NCBI RefSeq assembly: GCF_030409795.1
Contig: NZ_JAUFQN010000019.1
Coordinates: 2,976,001 to 3,040,000, forward strand
DNA length: 64,000 bases
From: Flavobacterium paronense
Lineage (GTDB): Bacteria > Bacteroidota > Bacteroidia > Flavobacteriales > Flavobacteriaceae
Direction: 5' to 3'
A model generated the notes under the pieces. That model made no database searches. It worked only from the letters and a program-made list of their open reading frames with translations, and was not told where the DNA came from. This document shows, piece by piece, positions 28,073-36,148 of this stretch. How positions within the stretch are numbered: position 1 is the stretch's first letter; every line of letters begins with the position of its first letter. A program made the position numbers and the translations under genes.

Positions 28073-29050
28073 ATGGGAAAAGAAATTAATGAATTTACAG
28101 AAACGTTACTGACCAGGGAATTACTTACTGATGCTCAAATGAAATCTATAAAGCAATATGATGCTTTGGGTATCTTTTCGCTTCATAATGAGCTTCGTTT
28201 TTTGCTTTATTTGGGAGTTTTATTATTTACATCGGGAATTGGCACTCTTGTTTATAAGAACATTGACAGTATAGGCCATGTAGCTGTTTTGTGTTTGCTA
28301 TTGTTGTTAATTGGCATTGGATTTTATTTTAGTTTTAAAAAAGCAAAAGGATTTTCTAAAGATGAGGTCTTGTTCGATAATCCCGTTTATGATTATATAG
28401 TGTTGTTGTGTACGATTTTGAGCTGTGTTTTTATTGGCTATTTACAATATCAATATCAGGTTTTTGGCTATGGATTGTCTAGTTTAGTGTGCAGTTTAGT
28501 TGGATTCTTCTGTGCCTATTATTTCGATAATAAAAGTGCACTTTCAATAGGAATAACGGGTTTGGCCACTTTTATCGGAATAAGCATCACGCCCAAAGCG
28601 TTACTTGAAAATGAGATTTACAACAATCCATCGCTTATATATTATGGCATCGCATTAGGTGGTTTTTTGCTTCTTTGGGCTGAATATTCAGAGAGAATTT
28701 CTTTAAAAAAGCACTTTCACTTGCTATTTCTGACTTTTGCATTGCATTTGATAGGCATTTGCTCAATAGCAGCATTGTTCGAAACGTATTGGTATATTTT
28801 TGTCTTCTTACTTGCTGCAACACTTTATTATTTTTATAAAATAAGTTATGTGATTGGCTCTATTTTTCTGTTTGTTTTTACCGTACTATATGGCTATATC
28901 GGATTTAATATAATTCTTTTCAAACTGATAGATTTTATAGATTTTTCAGATTTTTGGCAGTTACTTACTATTCTAACGCCAGTTTATTTCATAGGATCAA
29001 TATTCGGTTTTATAAGGTTGATTAAGCACTTTAATAATGAGAAATCATGA
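28073..29050 (+). CDS. DUF2157-like multi-pass membrane protein
   Basis: The 325-residue protein begins with a 45-residue cytoplasmic region (TETLLTRELLTDAQMKSI) and then has about nine hydrophobic helices. The layout, N-terminal helix pair followed by many helices, is that of the DUF2157 family, of unknown function. It overlaps the next gene by 4 bases (ATGA), so the two are translationally coupled and probably form one unit. I am moderately sure of the family. Confidence 0.65.
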   Translation: MGKEINEFTETLLTRELLTDAQMKSIKQYDALGIFSLHNELRFLLYLGVLLFTSGIGTLVYKNIDSIGHVAVLCLLLLLIGIGFYFSFKKAKGFSKDEVLFDNPVYDYIVLLCTILSCVFIGYLQYQYQVFGYGLSSLVCSLVGFFCAYYFDNKSALSIGITGLATFIGISITPKALLENEIYNNPSLIYYGIALGGFLLLWAEYSERISLKKHFHLLFLTFALHLIGICSIAALFETYWYIFVFLLAATLYYFYKISYVIGSIFLFVFTVLYGYIGFNIILFKLIDFIDFSDFWQLLTILTPVYFIGSIFGFIRLIKHFNNEKS

Positions 29051-30207
29051 TTGTTTTTAATAAAGAATTACTGGACAACACTTTTTTATTTGCCGAAGCC
29101 AAAAAATTAAATAGCCAAGGTTTTGTTTCGAAAGAACAATTGAGCGAAATAAAAAAACAGTTACTAGTCTTGACAAGTAATGAAAATTTGTTGATTCGGA
29201 TTGGGTTTTTTATTTTAGGTAGTTTCTTATTTTCTTCCTTAACAGCTGTAATAGCATTAGTTACAATCAGTTTGACAGCTTCTCATTTGGGTATCATATT
29301 GTTTATTTATACTTTATTAGGAATAGGAGCCAGTGAGTTTTTAGCAAAAGAACAACGTCAGTTTGGTTATGGTTTGGATGATGCTTTTATTTTGGGTTTC
29401 CAAGGGTTTTTTTGCGCCACATTTGGTGTTGCTTTTGAAAGTCCATTAGCCGCTTTTATCGCTTTAGCTTTTATCGGATTAGTTGCTTGTATTCGTTATG
29501 TACATACTTTATCAATTCTACTAAGTTTGATAGGAATAACAGGCGCAGTTTGTTATGCTGTTTTAGAATTAAAGATCTTAGCCTCTTCGTTTTTGCCATT
29601 TATTCTTTTACTTTTGGCGACAAGCCTTTATTTTATTTATGCTAAGATTAGTAAAATGACTAGGTTCAAATATTATACTAATCCCATTATGTTACTACAA
29701 GGGTTTAGTTTGTTATTGGGATATTTATCGATGAATTATTTAGTGGTTCGTGAGCTATCTGAATCTTTATTAGGATTAACTATTACTAAAGGTGAAGATA
29801 TTCCACTTGCTTTTTTGTTTTATGGATTTACTTTTTTAGTGCCCGTTTTTTATATTGTTTATTCGCTTTATACAAAAGACAGATTGATGCTAATTATCGG
29901 ATTTCTAACGTTTGGTTTTTCTGTCTACACCATTCGTTTTTATTATCAAATTTTGCCGATTGAAGTGGCGCTTCTAATAGGCGGCACTTTACTTTTTGTA
30001 ACGACTTATCTTGCAATCAGAAAGTTAAAAGATAAAGGAACAGGATTGACTTTTAAACCAGCAAAAGGCACAAAAACAGATTTTATGACAAATCTTGAAG
30101 GAATAGTTGTGGCCACTCAAGTTGATTTAAAACTAATGGAGTCTCAAAGCAAAATGCCTTTTGGTGGTGGTGGATTTAGCGGTGGTGGTGCAGGAGAAAA
30201 ATTTTAA
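29047..30207 (+). CDS. multi-pass membrane protein with Gly-rich C-terminal tail
   Basis: The 386-residue partner of the preceding protein starts with a similar soluble segment (FLFAEAKKLNSQGFVSKEQL) and has about eleven hydrophobic helices. The C-terminal 50 residues are hydrophilic and end in FGGGGFSGGGAGEKF, a Gly-rich tail like those of TPM-domain membrane proteins. No catalytic motif is seen. Its stop abuts that of the convergent serine hydrolase gene with no bases between, so transcripts must end inside or overlap. Confidence 0.7.
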   Translation: MIVFNKELLDNTFLFAEAKKLNSQGFVSKEQLSEIKKQLLVLTSNENLLIRIGFFILGSFLFSSLTAVIALVTISLTASHLGIILFIYTLLGIGASEFLAKEQRQFGYGLDDAFILGFQGFFCATFGVAFESPLAAFIALAFIGLVACIRYVHTLSILLSLIGITGAVCYAVLELKILASSFLPFILLLLATSLYFIYAKISKMTRFKYYTNPIMLLQGFSLLLGYLSMNYLVVRELSESLLGLTITKGEDIPLAFLFYGFTFLVPVFYIVYSLYTKDRLMLIIGFLTFGFSVYTIRFYYQILPIEVALLIGGTLLFVTTYLAIRKLKDKGTGLTFKPAKGTKTDFMTNLEGIVVATQVDLKLMESQSKMPFGGGGFSGGGAGEKF

Positions 30208-31560
30208 TTATTTCTTCAAACTCGATACAACATCTCTCAAAAACCTATTAAAATCAAATTCTGGTTCTTCAGTTAAACCCATTCGGACAATTACTAAATC
30301 CAGCGAAGGAAAAATAGCTACCATTTGCCCTTGGAAGCCACTACAATAAAACATATCACGAGGAACATTTGGGAAGTAACCACCAGCATTAAGCCAAAAT
30401 TGAGCACCATACCTTCCGTTTGAAGTATTGGTTGGTGTGGCTACGTATTTCGCCCAATTTTCTTCAAATAGCTGTTCGCCATTCCAATTTCCTTTATGCA
30501 AATAAAGCAAACCAAATTTTGCCCAATCTCTAGTTGTTGCCCAACCATAAGACGAACCGACAAAGTTTCCAGCCATATCGGTTTCAACCAAAGCCGAGTT
30601 CATTCCGATTTTATCTAATAAGCTGCTATACCAAAAATCTAAATATTCCTGATGTGTTTTGAATTGTTTTCGCAAGATTCCGGACAACAAATTTGTAGTT
30701 CCTGATGAGTAATTCCAATGCGAATTTGGTTTGAATTTAGCCGATTTTTCTATTTGAGAATTAGTCATATCTTCAGCTTGAAAGAGCATTCTGGTCACAT
30801 CCGAAATTTTGCCGTAATCTTCTTCCCATTCCAAACCTGAGTTCATATGCAATAAATCATTGATAGTGATTTTGGAGCGTTCATCATTTTTCCATTCACT
30901 AATCGGAGCTGGTTTTATGATGTCAATTTTACCTTGTTTTTGCAGTATTCCAAAATAAGTAGCAGTCAAACTTTTGGTCATTGACCACCCTAAAATTTTA
31001 GAAGTTGCTCTAAAGCCAGGCGCATATTTTTCGGCAATTAAATGGTCTTTATAAAGCACAACTACAGAGCGCGTGCGTTTGTTTTTTTCGCCTTCTTTGT
31101 CAAAAGCATCTTCAACCGCTTTTTGTAATTTGTAGTAATCAATGTTGGCAAAAACAGAATCTTGCGGATTATTGTTGCCATAAGGATAAGGCAAATTGTT
31201 TTTTAATTCGGTTCTTTTCGGAACTTCGTATGGCTTTGTAACATCAAAATCATCATCAATTAAAGTAGCGCCCAAACCTTCACGATAAATCGCTTTGCGT
31301 TCTTTTAATCCGTGAACCGATGCCGTTACAAATTTCTTGGTATCACTAATTTCATTTGTGGCCCAATCTACTTTCGGAATGTCGTTATCACCTTGCTGAA
31401 TAGTTTCCAAACTTCGCCCATCAATAAAGTGTCCGGAAGCCACACTTTTAGCTGAAAATCCTGAAATTAAATCGAGTTGGGGATAAATAGCAATGCGTAA
31501 ATATACAAGAACAATTAGCAATAAAACAGCAAGAACTTTGAGAGTTTTTTTCATCATCAA
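30208..31560 (-). CDS. serine hydrolase of the beta-lactamase/penicillin-binding (class C) family
   Basis: The 450-residue protein has an N-terminal hydrophobic anchor (residues about 8-25) and a beta-lactamase-type fold. The catalytic SxxK is SMTK at residues 193-196, followed by a WNYSSGTTN block supplying the second (YxS) motif and a C-terminal YCSGFQGQM region where the third motif is expected. Family members act on esters, peptides or cell-wall peptides, and the substrate is unknown. It is convergent with the membrane-protein pair and divergent from sufS. Confidence 0.88.
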   Translation of the reverse strand: MMMKKTLKVLAVLLLIVLVYLRIAIYPQLDLISGFSAKSVASGHFIDGRSLETIQQGDNDIPKVDWATNEISDTKKFVTASVHGLKERKAIYREGLGATLIDDDFDVTKPYEVPKRTELKNNLPYPYGNNNPQDSVFANIDYYKLQKAVEDAFDKEGEKNKRTRSVVVLYKDHLIAEKYAPGFRATSKILGWSMTKSLTATYFGILQKQGKIDIIKPAPISEWKNDERSKITINDLLHMNSGLEWEEDYGKISDVTRMLFQAEDMTNSQIEKSAKFKPNSHWNYSSGTTNLLSGILRKQFKTHQEYLDFWYSSLLDKIGMNSALVETDMAGNFVGSSYGWATTRDWAKFGLLYLHKGNWNGEQLFEENWAKYVATPTNTSNGRYGAQFWLNAGGYFPNVPRDMFYCSGFQGQMVAIFPSLDLVIVRMGLTEEPEFDFNRFLRDVVSSLKK

Positions 31561-31622
31561 TTTGGATTATACGTAGATAAGTAAAAGTAAAAAAATATAG
31601 TGTTCAAAAGCGCTTAATTAGC

Positions 31623-31630
31623 TACTTTTG
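31623..31630 (+). promoter_or_regulatory. candidate -7 element of sufS
   Basis: TACTTTTG matches TAnnTTTG, 26 bases before the sufS start. The -33 region has TTC at 31603-31605 instead of TTG, with a 17-base spacer. Confidence 0.45.
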
Positions 31631-31656
31631 TATTTAGAATTTTTCTAAATAAAGAA

Positions 31657-32877
31657 ATGTTAGATATAAATAAAATCAGAGTCGATTTCCCGATACTTTC
31701 TCAACAAATAAACGGCAAACCGCTGGTCTATTTTGATAATGGTGCGACTTCTCAAAAACCACAAGTTGTGATTGATGCGATAGTTGATTATTATTCGAGT
31801 TACAACGCCAATATTCACCGTGGCGTTCATACGCTTAGCCAACTAGCAACAGATGCTTATGAGCAAGCCCGAAATAAAATACAAACACATTTTAATGCCA
31901 AACACAATTATGAAATCATCTTTACTTCGGGTACCACCGAAAGTATAAATTTGGTTGCCAATGGTTTTGCATCCTTGTTAAAAAAGGATGACGAAATTAT
32001 TGTTTCTGCATTAGAACATCACAGTAATATTGTGCCTTGGCAGATGTTGTGCGAACATACTGGCGCAAAGCTATTAGTCATTCCGATGAATTATGATGGC
32101 GAATTGTTGATGGATGAATACGAAAAATTACTTTCCGATAAAACCAAATTAGTAGTTTGCAACCATATTTCAAATGGTTTGGGAACTATCAATCCAATTG
32201 AGTTTATAATAGAAAAAGCGCACCAAATCGGAGCCGCAGTTTTGATTGATGGTGCACAAGCTTGTCCGCATTTAAAACCTGATGTACAAGCATTGAATGT
32301 AGATTTTTATGTAACTTCAGCTCACAAAATGTGTGGTCCAACAGGCGTTGGAATGTTATACGGAAAAGAAGAATGGCTCAGAAAACTGCCACCTTACAAA
32401 GGCGGAGGTGAAATGATTGCCACTGTGACTTTTGAAAAAACAACCTATGCCGATTTGCCTCATAAATTTGAAGCAGGAACGCCAAATATTTGTGGTGGAA
32501 TTGCCTTTGGAACCGCAATTGATTATATGAATGAAGTTGGTTTTGACAACATTGCTTCTTATGAAAAAGAATTGTTGGAATATGGAACAAAAAGAGTATT
32601 AGAAATAGAAGGCGTTGAGATTTATGGTCCAAAAGATTTGAATAAAAAAGCATCTGTAATTTCGTTTAACCTCAAAGGAATTCACCCTTATGATGTTGGC
32701 ACGATTATAGATAAATTGGGAATCGCAGTCCGAACCGGACATCATTGTGCTCAACCAATTATGGATTTTTATAAAATTCCGGGAACAATAAGAGCAAGTT
32801 TCGCTTTTTATAATACCAAAGAAGAAATAGATTTGATGATTGATGCATTGAAAAAAGCACAAATGATGTTATCTTAA
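31657..32877 (+). CDS. sufS: cysteine desulfurase SufS
   Basis: The 406-residue PLP enzyme takes sulfur from cysteine for Fe-S assembly. The PLP lysine is Lys224 in TSAHKMCGPTG and the active-site Cys is Cys364 in RTGHHCAQP, both hallmarks of group II desulfurases. Other blocks are YFDNGATSQKP, ALEHHSNIVPWQ, and FEAGTPNICGGIAFGTAI. Length is the same as E. coli SufS (406). It has its own candidate promoter and heads a cluster with a lipoprotein, sufE, a SufT-like gene and DUF2480. Confidence 0.97.
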   Translation: MLDINKIRVDFPILSQQINGKPLVYFDNGATSQKPQVVIDAIVDYYSSYNANIHRGVHTLSQLATDAYEQARNKIQTHFNAKHNYEIIFTSGTTESINLVANGFASLLKKDDEIIVSALEHHSNIVPWQMLCEHTGAKLLVIPMNYDGELLMDEYEKLLSDKTKLVVCNHISNGLGTINPIEFIIEKAHQIGAAVLIDGAQACPHLKPDVQALNVDFYVTSAHKMCGPTGVGMLYGKEEWLRKLPPYKGGGEMIATVTFEKTTYADLPHKFEAGTPNICGGIAFGTAIDYMNEVGFDNIASYEKELLEYGTKRVLEIEGVEIYGPKDLNKKASVISFNLKGIHPYDVGTIIDKLGIAVRTGHHCAQPIMDFYKIPGTIRASFAFYNTKEEIDLMIDALKKAQMMLS

Positions 32878-32889
32878 AAACATAAAAAT

Positions 32890-33327
32890 ATGAAAGCAAT
32901 TACCATGATTTTACTGACTGTCTTCCTTGCTAAAGGTTGCAGCAACGAAGCCCAAAACGACATTTCCAATACAACACTACAATACACAGCAACAACACGA
33001 GGATTTTTCCAAAAAATTGTTGTTATTAATCAAAAAGCGACCATTTCAAGAGATAGAAATAGCGAAAAATTTCCTGAAGAAATAGCCATTTCAGATAAAG
33101 ATTGGAAAGAAATAATTAGTTATTTTGAAAAAATAGATTTGGGAAAAGTGCCAACATTAAAAGACCCAACTCAGAAAAGATTTTATGATGGTGCCGCAAT
33201 CGCCAATCTTAAAATACGTTATCAAGATAAAAATTATGAAACAACTGATTTTGATCACGGATTTCCACCTGCAGAAATTGAAAAATTAGTCAACAAAATA
33301 GTTTCATTTGGCAAAGCAAAAGAATGA
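32890..33327 (+). CDS. small putative lipoprotein between sufS and sufE
   Basis: The 145-residue product has the lipoprotein signal MKAITMILLTVFLAKGC with Cys at residue 17. The body includes a DKDWKEIISYFEKIDL segment and a FDHGFPPAEIEKLVNKIV C-terminal region. I do not recognise the family with certainty. Its stop overlaps the sufE start by 4 bases (ATGA), so it is translationally coupled to sufE even though a periplasmic lipoprotein has no obvious Fe-S role. Confidence 0.75.
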   Translation: MKAITMILLTVFLAKGCSNEAQNDISNTTLQYTATTRGFFQKIVVINQKATISRDRNSEKFPEEIAISDKDWKEIISYFEKIDLGKVPTLKDPTQKRFYDGAAIANLKIRYQDKNYETTDFDHGFPPAEIEKLVNKIVSFGKAKE

Positions 33328-33743
33328 CAATAAAAGAAATACAAGAGGAAATCGTTGACGAGTTTTCAATGTTTGACGATTGGATGCAACGCTACGAATA
33401 CATCATCGATTTAGGGAAATCACTTCCTCTGATTGATGAACAATACAAGACCGAAGATAACATTATCAAAGGCTGTCAGTCGAAAGTTTGGGTTCATGGA
33501 GAGCAAAATGGAGACAAAATAGTTTTCACTGCCGATAGTGATGCTATTCTGACTAAAGGAATTATAGCGATTTTAATACGAGCTTTTTCCAATCAAAAAG
33601 CAGCAGATATTTTGGAAGCCAACACTGATTTTATTGATGAAATAGGGCTAAAAGAACACTTATCGCCAACGCGTGCCAACGGTTTGGTTTCGATGATAAA
33701 AAAAATAAAAATGTATGCATTGGCATTCAATGCAAAAAATTAA
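33324..33743 (+). CDS. sufE: SufE-family sulfur acceptor
   Basis: The 139-residue SufE accepts persulfide sulfur from SufS and passes it to SufB. The active Cys is Cys51 in IIKGCQSKVWV, the family signature; DWMQRYEYIIDLGKSLP and SPTRANGLVSMI at the N and C ends also match. It overlaps the upstream lipoprotein gene by 4 bases and is followed after 5 bases by the SufT-like gene, so the three are one transcript. Confidence 0.95.
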   Translation: MTIKEIQEEIVDEFSMFDDWMQRYEYIIDLGKSLPLIDEQYKTEDNIIKGCQSKVWVHGEQNGDKIVFTADSDAILTKGIIAILIRAFSNQKAADILEANTDFIDEIGLKEHLSPTRANGLVSMIKKIKMYALAFNAKN

Positions 33744-33748
33744 AAGAT

Positions 33749-34072
33749 ATGGAAGAATTTAAAGACGATATCAATTTAGGAGAAAACGTGGTGAAAACCC
33801 TGAAAGGTATTTACGACCCAGAAATTCCTGTTGATATTTATGAATTAGGATTAATCTACGATGTAATGATTAATGAAGAAAATGAAGTAAAAGTACTGAT
33901 GACATTGACTTCCCCAAATTGCCCAGTAGCCGAAACATTACCTCTTGAAGTAGAAGAAAAAATTAAAAAAATAGAGACTGTTAAATCATGTGAAGTAGAA
34001 ATCACTTTTGATCCGCCTTGGAGCAAAGATTTAATGAGCGAAGAAGCTAAATTGGAATTAGGAATGCTTTAA
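33749..34072 (+). CDS. SUF-associated MIP18/DUF59 family protein (SufT-like)
   Basis: The 107-residue protein is a stand-alone DUF59 domain. DPEIPVDIYELGLIYD (residues 23-38) and TSPNCPVAETLP (55-66, with Cys58) are the conserved blocks, and FDPPWSKDLMSEEAK at the end is typical. Members such as SufT aid Fe-S maturation under high demand. Its place immediately after sufE supports that. It is followed by a 61-base spacer with periodic repeats, then DUF2480. Confidence 0.9.
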   Translation: MEEFKDDINLGENVVKTLKGIYDPEIPVDIYELGLIYDVMINEENEVKVLMTLTSPNCPVAETLPLEVEEKIKKIETVKSCEVEITFDPPWSKDLMSEEAKLELGML

Positions 34073-34104
34073 TATTAGTATTCAATTGGAAGATTTTCAG
34101 CTTA

Positions 34105-34130
34105 ACTGAATACTAAAACTGAACACTAAT
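34105..34130. repeat. 7-base periodic spacer (ACTGAATACTAA/ACTGAACACTAAT)
   Basis: ACTGAATACTAA (34105-34116) is followed by ACTGAACACTAAT (34118-34130). The longer word also occurs twice at 44492-44504 and 44526-44538, and a related array lies at 39173-39189. Confidence 0.65.
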
Positions 34131-34133
34131 AAA

Positions 34134-34640
34134 ATGGACAAAATCATCAACAAAGTTGCCAACTCCATACTTGAAGTATTCGATTTGGAAGATTATTATC
34201 CAATCGGAATTCGAACTCAAATTGATATTTCGCAATGGCTTTTTGAAGATTTTTTATTGAAAGAAAAAGACTTTCGAGAAGCGTTAAAAAATCACGACTG
34301 GAAACAATATGAAAATCAGTATATAGCTATTAATTGTTCAACGAATGCTATTATACCTGCTTGGGCGAGTATTTTAGTTACTGTTTATCTTACTCCTTTT
34401 GCCAAAAAAGTGGTTATGGGCAATTTGTCCGATTTAGAAACTTCACTTTACCAGGAAGTCCTCCCAACATTAGATTATTCAAAATACCAAGATAAGCCAG
34501 TTATTTTAAAAGGTTGTTCTAAAAAACCTGTTCCCGAAAGTGCTTATATCATGGCAATCCAAAAATTACAACCATTCGCCAAGAGCATCATGTATGGAGA
34601 AGCTTGTTCAGCTGTTCCGTTGTTCAAAAAAGGGAAATAG
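34134..34640 (+). CDS. DUF2480-family protein beside the SUF genes
   Basis: The 168-residue cytoplasmic protein belongs to a family confined to Bacteroidota, function unknown. It has three cysteines, each followed by Ser, in separate conserved-looking loops: Cys68 (AINCSTNA), Cys128 (LKGCSKKP) and Cys158 (GEACSAVP). Lengths and the IGIRTQIDISQWLFEDFLLK lead-in fit the family. The last gene of the SUF cluster, it follows the SufT-like gene by 61 bases. The Cys pattern and location suggest cluster or metal binding, but this is inference. Confidence 0.8.
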   Translation: MDKIINKVANSILEVFDLEDYYPIGIRTQIDISQWLFEDFLLKEKDFREALKNHDWKQYENQYIAINCSTNAIIPAWASILVTVYLTPFAKKVVMGNLSDLETSLYQEVLPTLDYSKYQDKPVILKGCSKKPVPESAYIMAIQKLQPFAKSIMYGEACSAVPLFKKGK

Positions 34641-34657
34641 TATAGATTTTTACAAGA

Positions 34658-34688
34658 TTTGGATTAGCCAAATGGATTTGTATCTTTG
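34658..34688 (+). promoter_or_regulatory. consensus promoter of the DUF3078 gene
   Basis: TTTG at 34658-34661 and TATCTTTG at 34681-34688 are separated by 19 bases, an exact match to the Bacteroidota promoter. The start codon is 26 bases downstream of the -7 box. Confidence 0.75.
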
Positions 34689-34714
34689 CGCCTTAAAATT
34701 TTAAAATTAAAAAA

Positions 34715-35608
34715 ATGAAAAAAATTTTACTAGGAAGTACATTGATTTTTTTTATGAATACTGCCTTTTCTCAAGTTAGCGAAAAAGAATTATTAAAGAA
34801 AACAGAAGAAGCTATAGCTAAAATAAAGGATGAAAAACCTGCAGGCTGGGAGAAAAAAGGGATGTTTACTTTCTTACTTAATCAAGCCAATTTTAACAAC
34901 TGGTTAGCTGGTGGACAAAGTAGTATTTCTGGAAATGCCGGAGTGAAATACGATTTCAATTATAAAAGCAATTCCTGGACATGGGATAACAAACTATTTG
35001 CTAACTACGGATTAACTAAACTTCAAGGACAGCCGCTTCAAAAAACGGATGATAGAGTAGAATTTAATTCGCTTCTTGGAAAGAAAGCTTCAGGAGAATG
35101 GTATTATTCTGCTTTTTTTAACTTTAAAACCCAATTTGATTCAGGATTCGATCCTGCGGATAACACGATTAAAATATCGCATTTCTTTTCGCCTGCTTAC
35201 TTCCAATTTGGACCTGGTATGCTTTGGAAAAAAAGTGATAATTTGAAGATAAATGTGGCTCCGGCAACTTCAAAATTAATTATAGTTCACAAGCATTTTA
35301 CAGAATTTGGACCAGCTTTTGGAGTGAAACAAGGCGAAAGTTCGCGCTATGAATTTGGTGCTGCTGTTAATGGATATTATAAATTCAATTTGATGGAAAA
35401 TGTAACTGCGGAGAATATCCTAAATTTATACACTAACTATTTAGAAGATGGTCAAAATGTAGACATTGATTATACGTTGAATATTGTAATGAAAGTCAAT
35501 AAATATTTGTCAACTAACTTTTCTTTTCAAACAATTTACGACGACAACGCTTTTGCCGGATTCCAAACAAGAGAAGTTATTGGAGTTGGAGTGAATTACG
35601 GTTTCTAA
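34715..35608 (+). CDS. DUF3078-family outer membrane protein
   Basis: The 297-residue exported protein has a signal peptide (MKKILLGSTLIFFMNTAFSQ). The body shows the DUF3078 pattern: GMFTFLLNQANFNNWLAGG, SWTWDNKLFANYGLTK, DDRVEFNSLLGKKASGEWYYSAFFNFKTQFD (two joined parts) and a terminal TREVIGVGVNYGF strand that ends in Phe, as in outer membrane barrels. Function unknown. It is monocistronic, bounded by a consensus promoter and a 22-base-pair stem terminator. Confidence 0.85.
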   Translation: MKKILLGSTLIFFMNTAFSQVSEKELLKKTEEAIAKIKDEKPAGWEKKGMFTFLLNQANFNNWLAGGQSSISGNAGVKYDFNYKSNSWTWDNKLFANYGLTKLQGQPLQKTDDRVEFNSLLGKKASGEWYYSAFFNFKTQFDSGFDPADNTIKISHFFSPAYFQFGPGMLWKKSDNLKINVAPATSKLIIVHKHFTEFGPAFGVKQGESSRYEFGAAVNGYYKFNLMENVTAENILNLYTNYLEDGQNVDIDYTLNIVMKVNKYLSTNFSFQTIYDDNAFAGFQTREVIGVGVNYGF

Positions 35609-35618
35609 GTAAACATAA

Positions 35619-35668
35619 AGTAAATAAAATAGCCTATTCATTGATTTGAATAGGCTATTTTATTTACT
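35619..35668. terminator. long perfect stem terminator between convergent genes
   Basis: A 22-base arm (35619-35640) is the exact reverse complement of the arm at 35647-35668, around a 6-base loop. The inner part contains AATAGCCTATTC and GAATAGGCTATT. It lies between the DUF3078 gene and a convergent small gene and could work both ways. Confidence 0.85.
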
Positions 35669-35702
35669 AATACTAACTTTTAGACTTATTCTAACAGCAT
35701 TA

Positions 35703-35942
35703 TTATTTTTTAAAGCGAATACTGTTCTTAGATTTCATAACAATTTCTTTAGAAGATCTAGAACAAGCACTAAAAGTGGTTGAGGTGTTTGTTTCTTTTT
35801 TTGCATAAGCAATTTTTGATCTGCACTCATCAGGGCCACCACTGTCGTTTGGCAGTCTTGGGTGAGAAATAGCTTTTGCACTAAATAATATGAGCAAAAA
35901 TAAGAACAGTTTGAAAGCATCTTTTGGGGTAATTGTTTTCAT
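35703..35942 (-). CDS. small secreted protein (79 aa), hypothetical
   Basis: The product has a signal peptide-like N terminus (KLFLFLLILFSAKAIS) and a hydrophilic mature part of about 50 residues with two Cys (DECRSK and FSACSRSSK), which could form a disulfide. It lies alone between two convergent terminators. No family is recognised. It is probably real because of the signal peptide and terminator context, but short length keeps it uncertain. Upstream, 35943-36094 is AT-rich and shows nothing clear. Confidence 0.5.
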   Translation of the reverse strand: MKTITPKDAFKLFLFLLILFSAKAISHPRLPNDSGGPDECRSKIAYAKKETNTSTTFSACSRSSKEIVMKSKNSIRFKK

Positions 35943-36094
35943 AGGGTAAGAATATTTAATTATACAAGATAAACGTATTTAAATAAAATCAAAAAACCGT
36001 CAAAACACTTATAATAATCGACTAAATACATAAAAAATTAAAATAAATATAATTTTTCTTATAAAATAATTTAACCGTATTTCAGAAAAATTCA

Positions 36095-36129
36095 CAAAAA
36101 AAGCCAGAGAAACTAAATTACTCTGGCTT
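36095..36129 (-). terminator. terminator of the cystathionine gamma-synthase-like gene
   Basis: On the minus strand AAGCCAGAG (36129-36121) pairs with CTCTGGCTT (36109-36101), followed by a run of T (36101-36095). It follows the stop of the PLP enzyme gene by about 20 bases. Confidence 0.8.
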
Positions 36130-36148
36130 GTATTATAAAATTGATTTA

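Noticed and set aside
35735..35920. Second minus-strand ORF inside the small secreted gene
   Set aside because: It is a shifted frame of the 79-residue gene and lacks a signal peptide.
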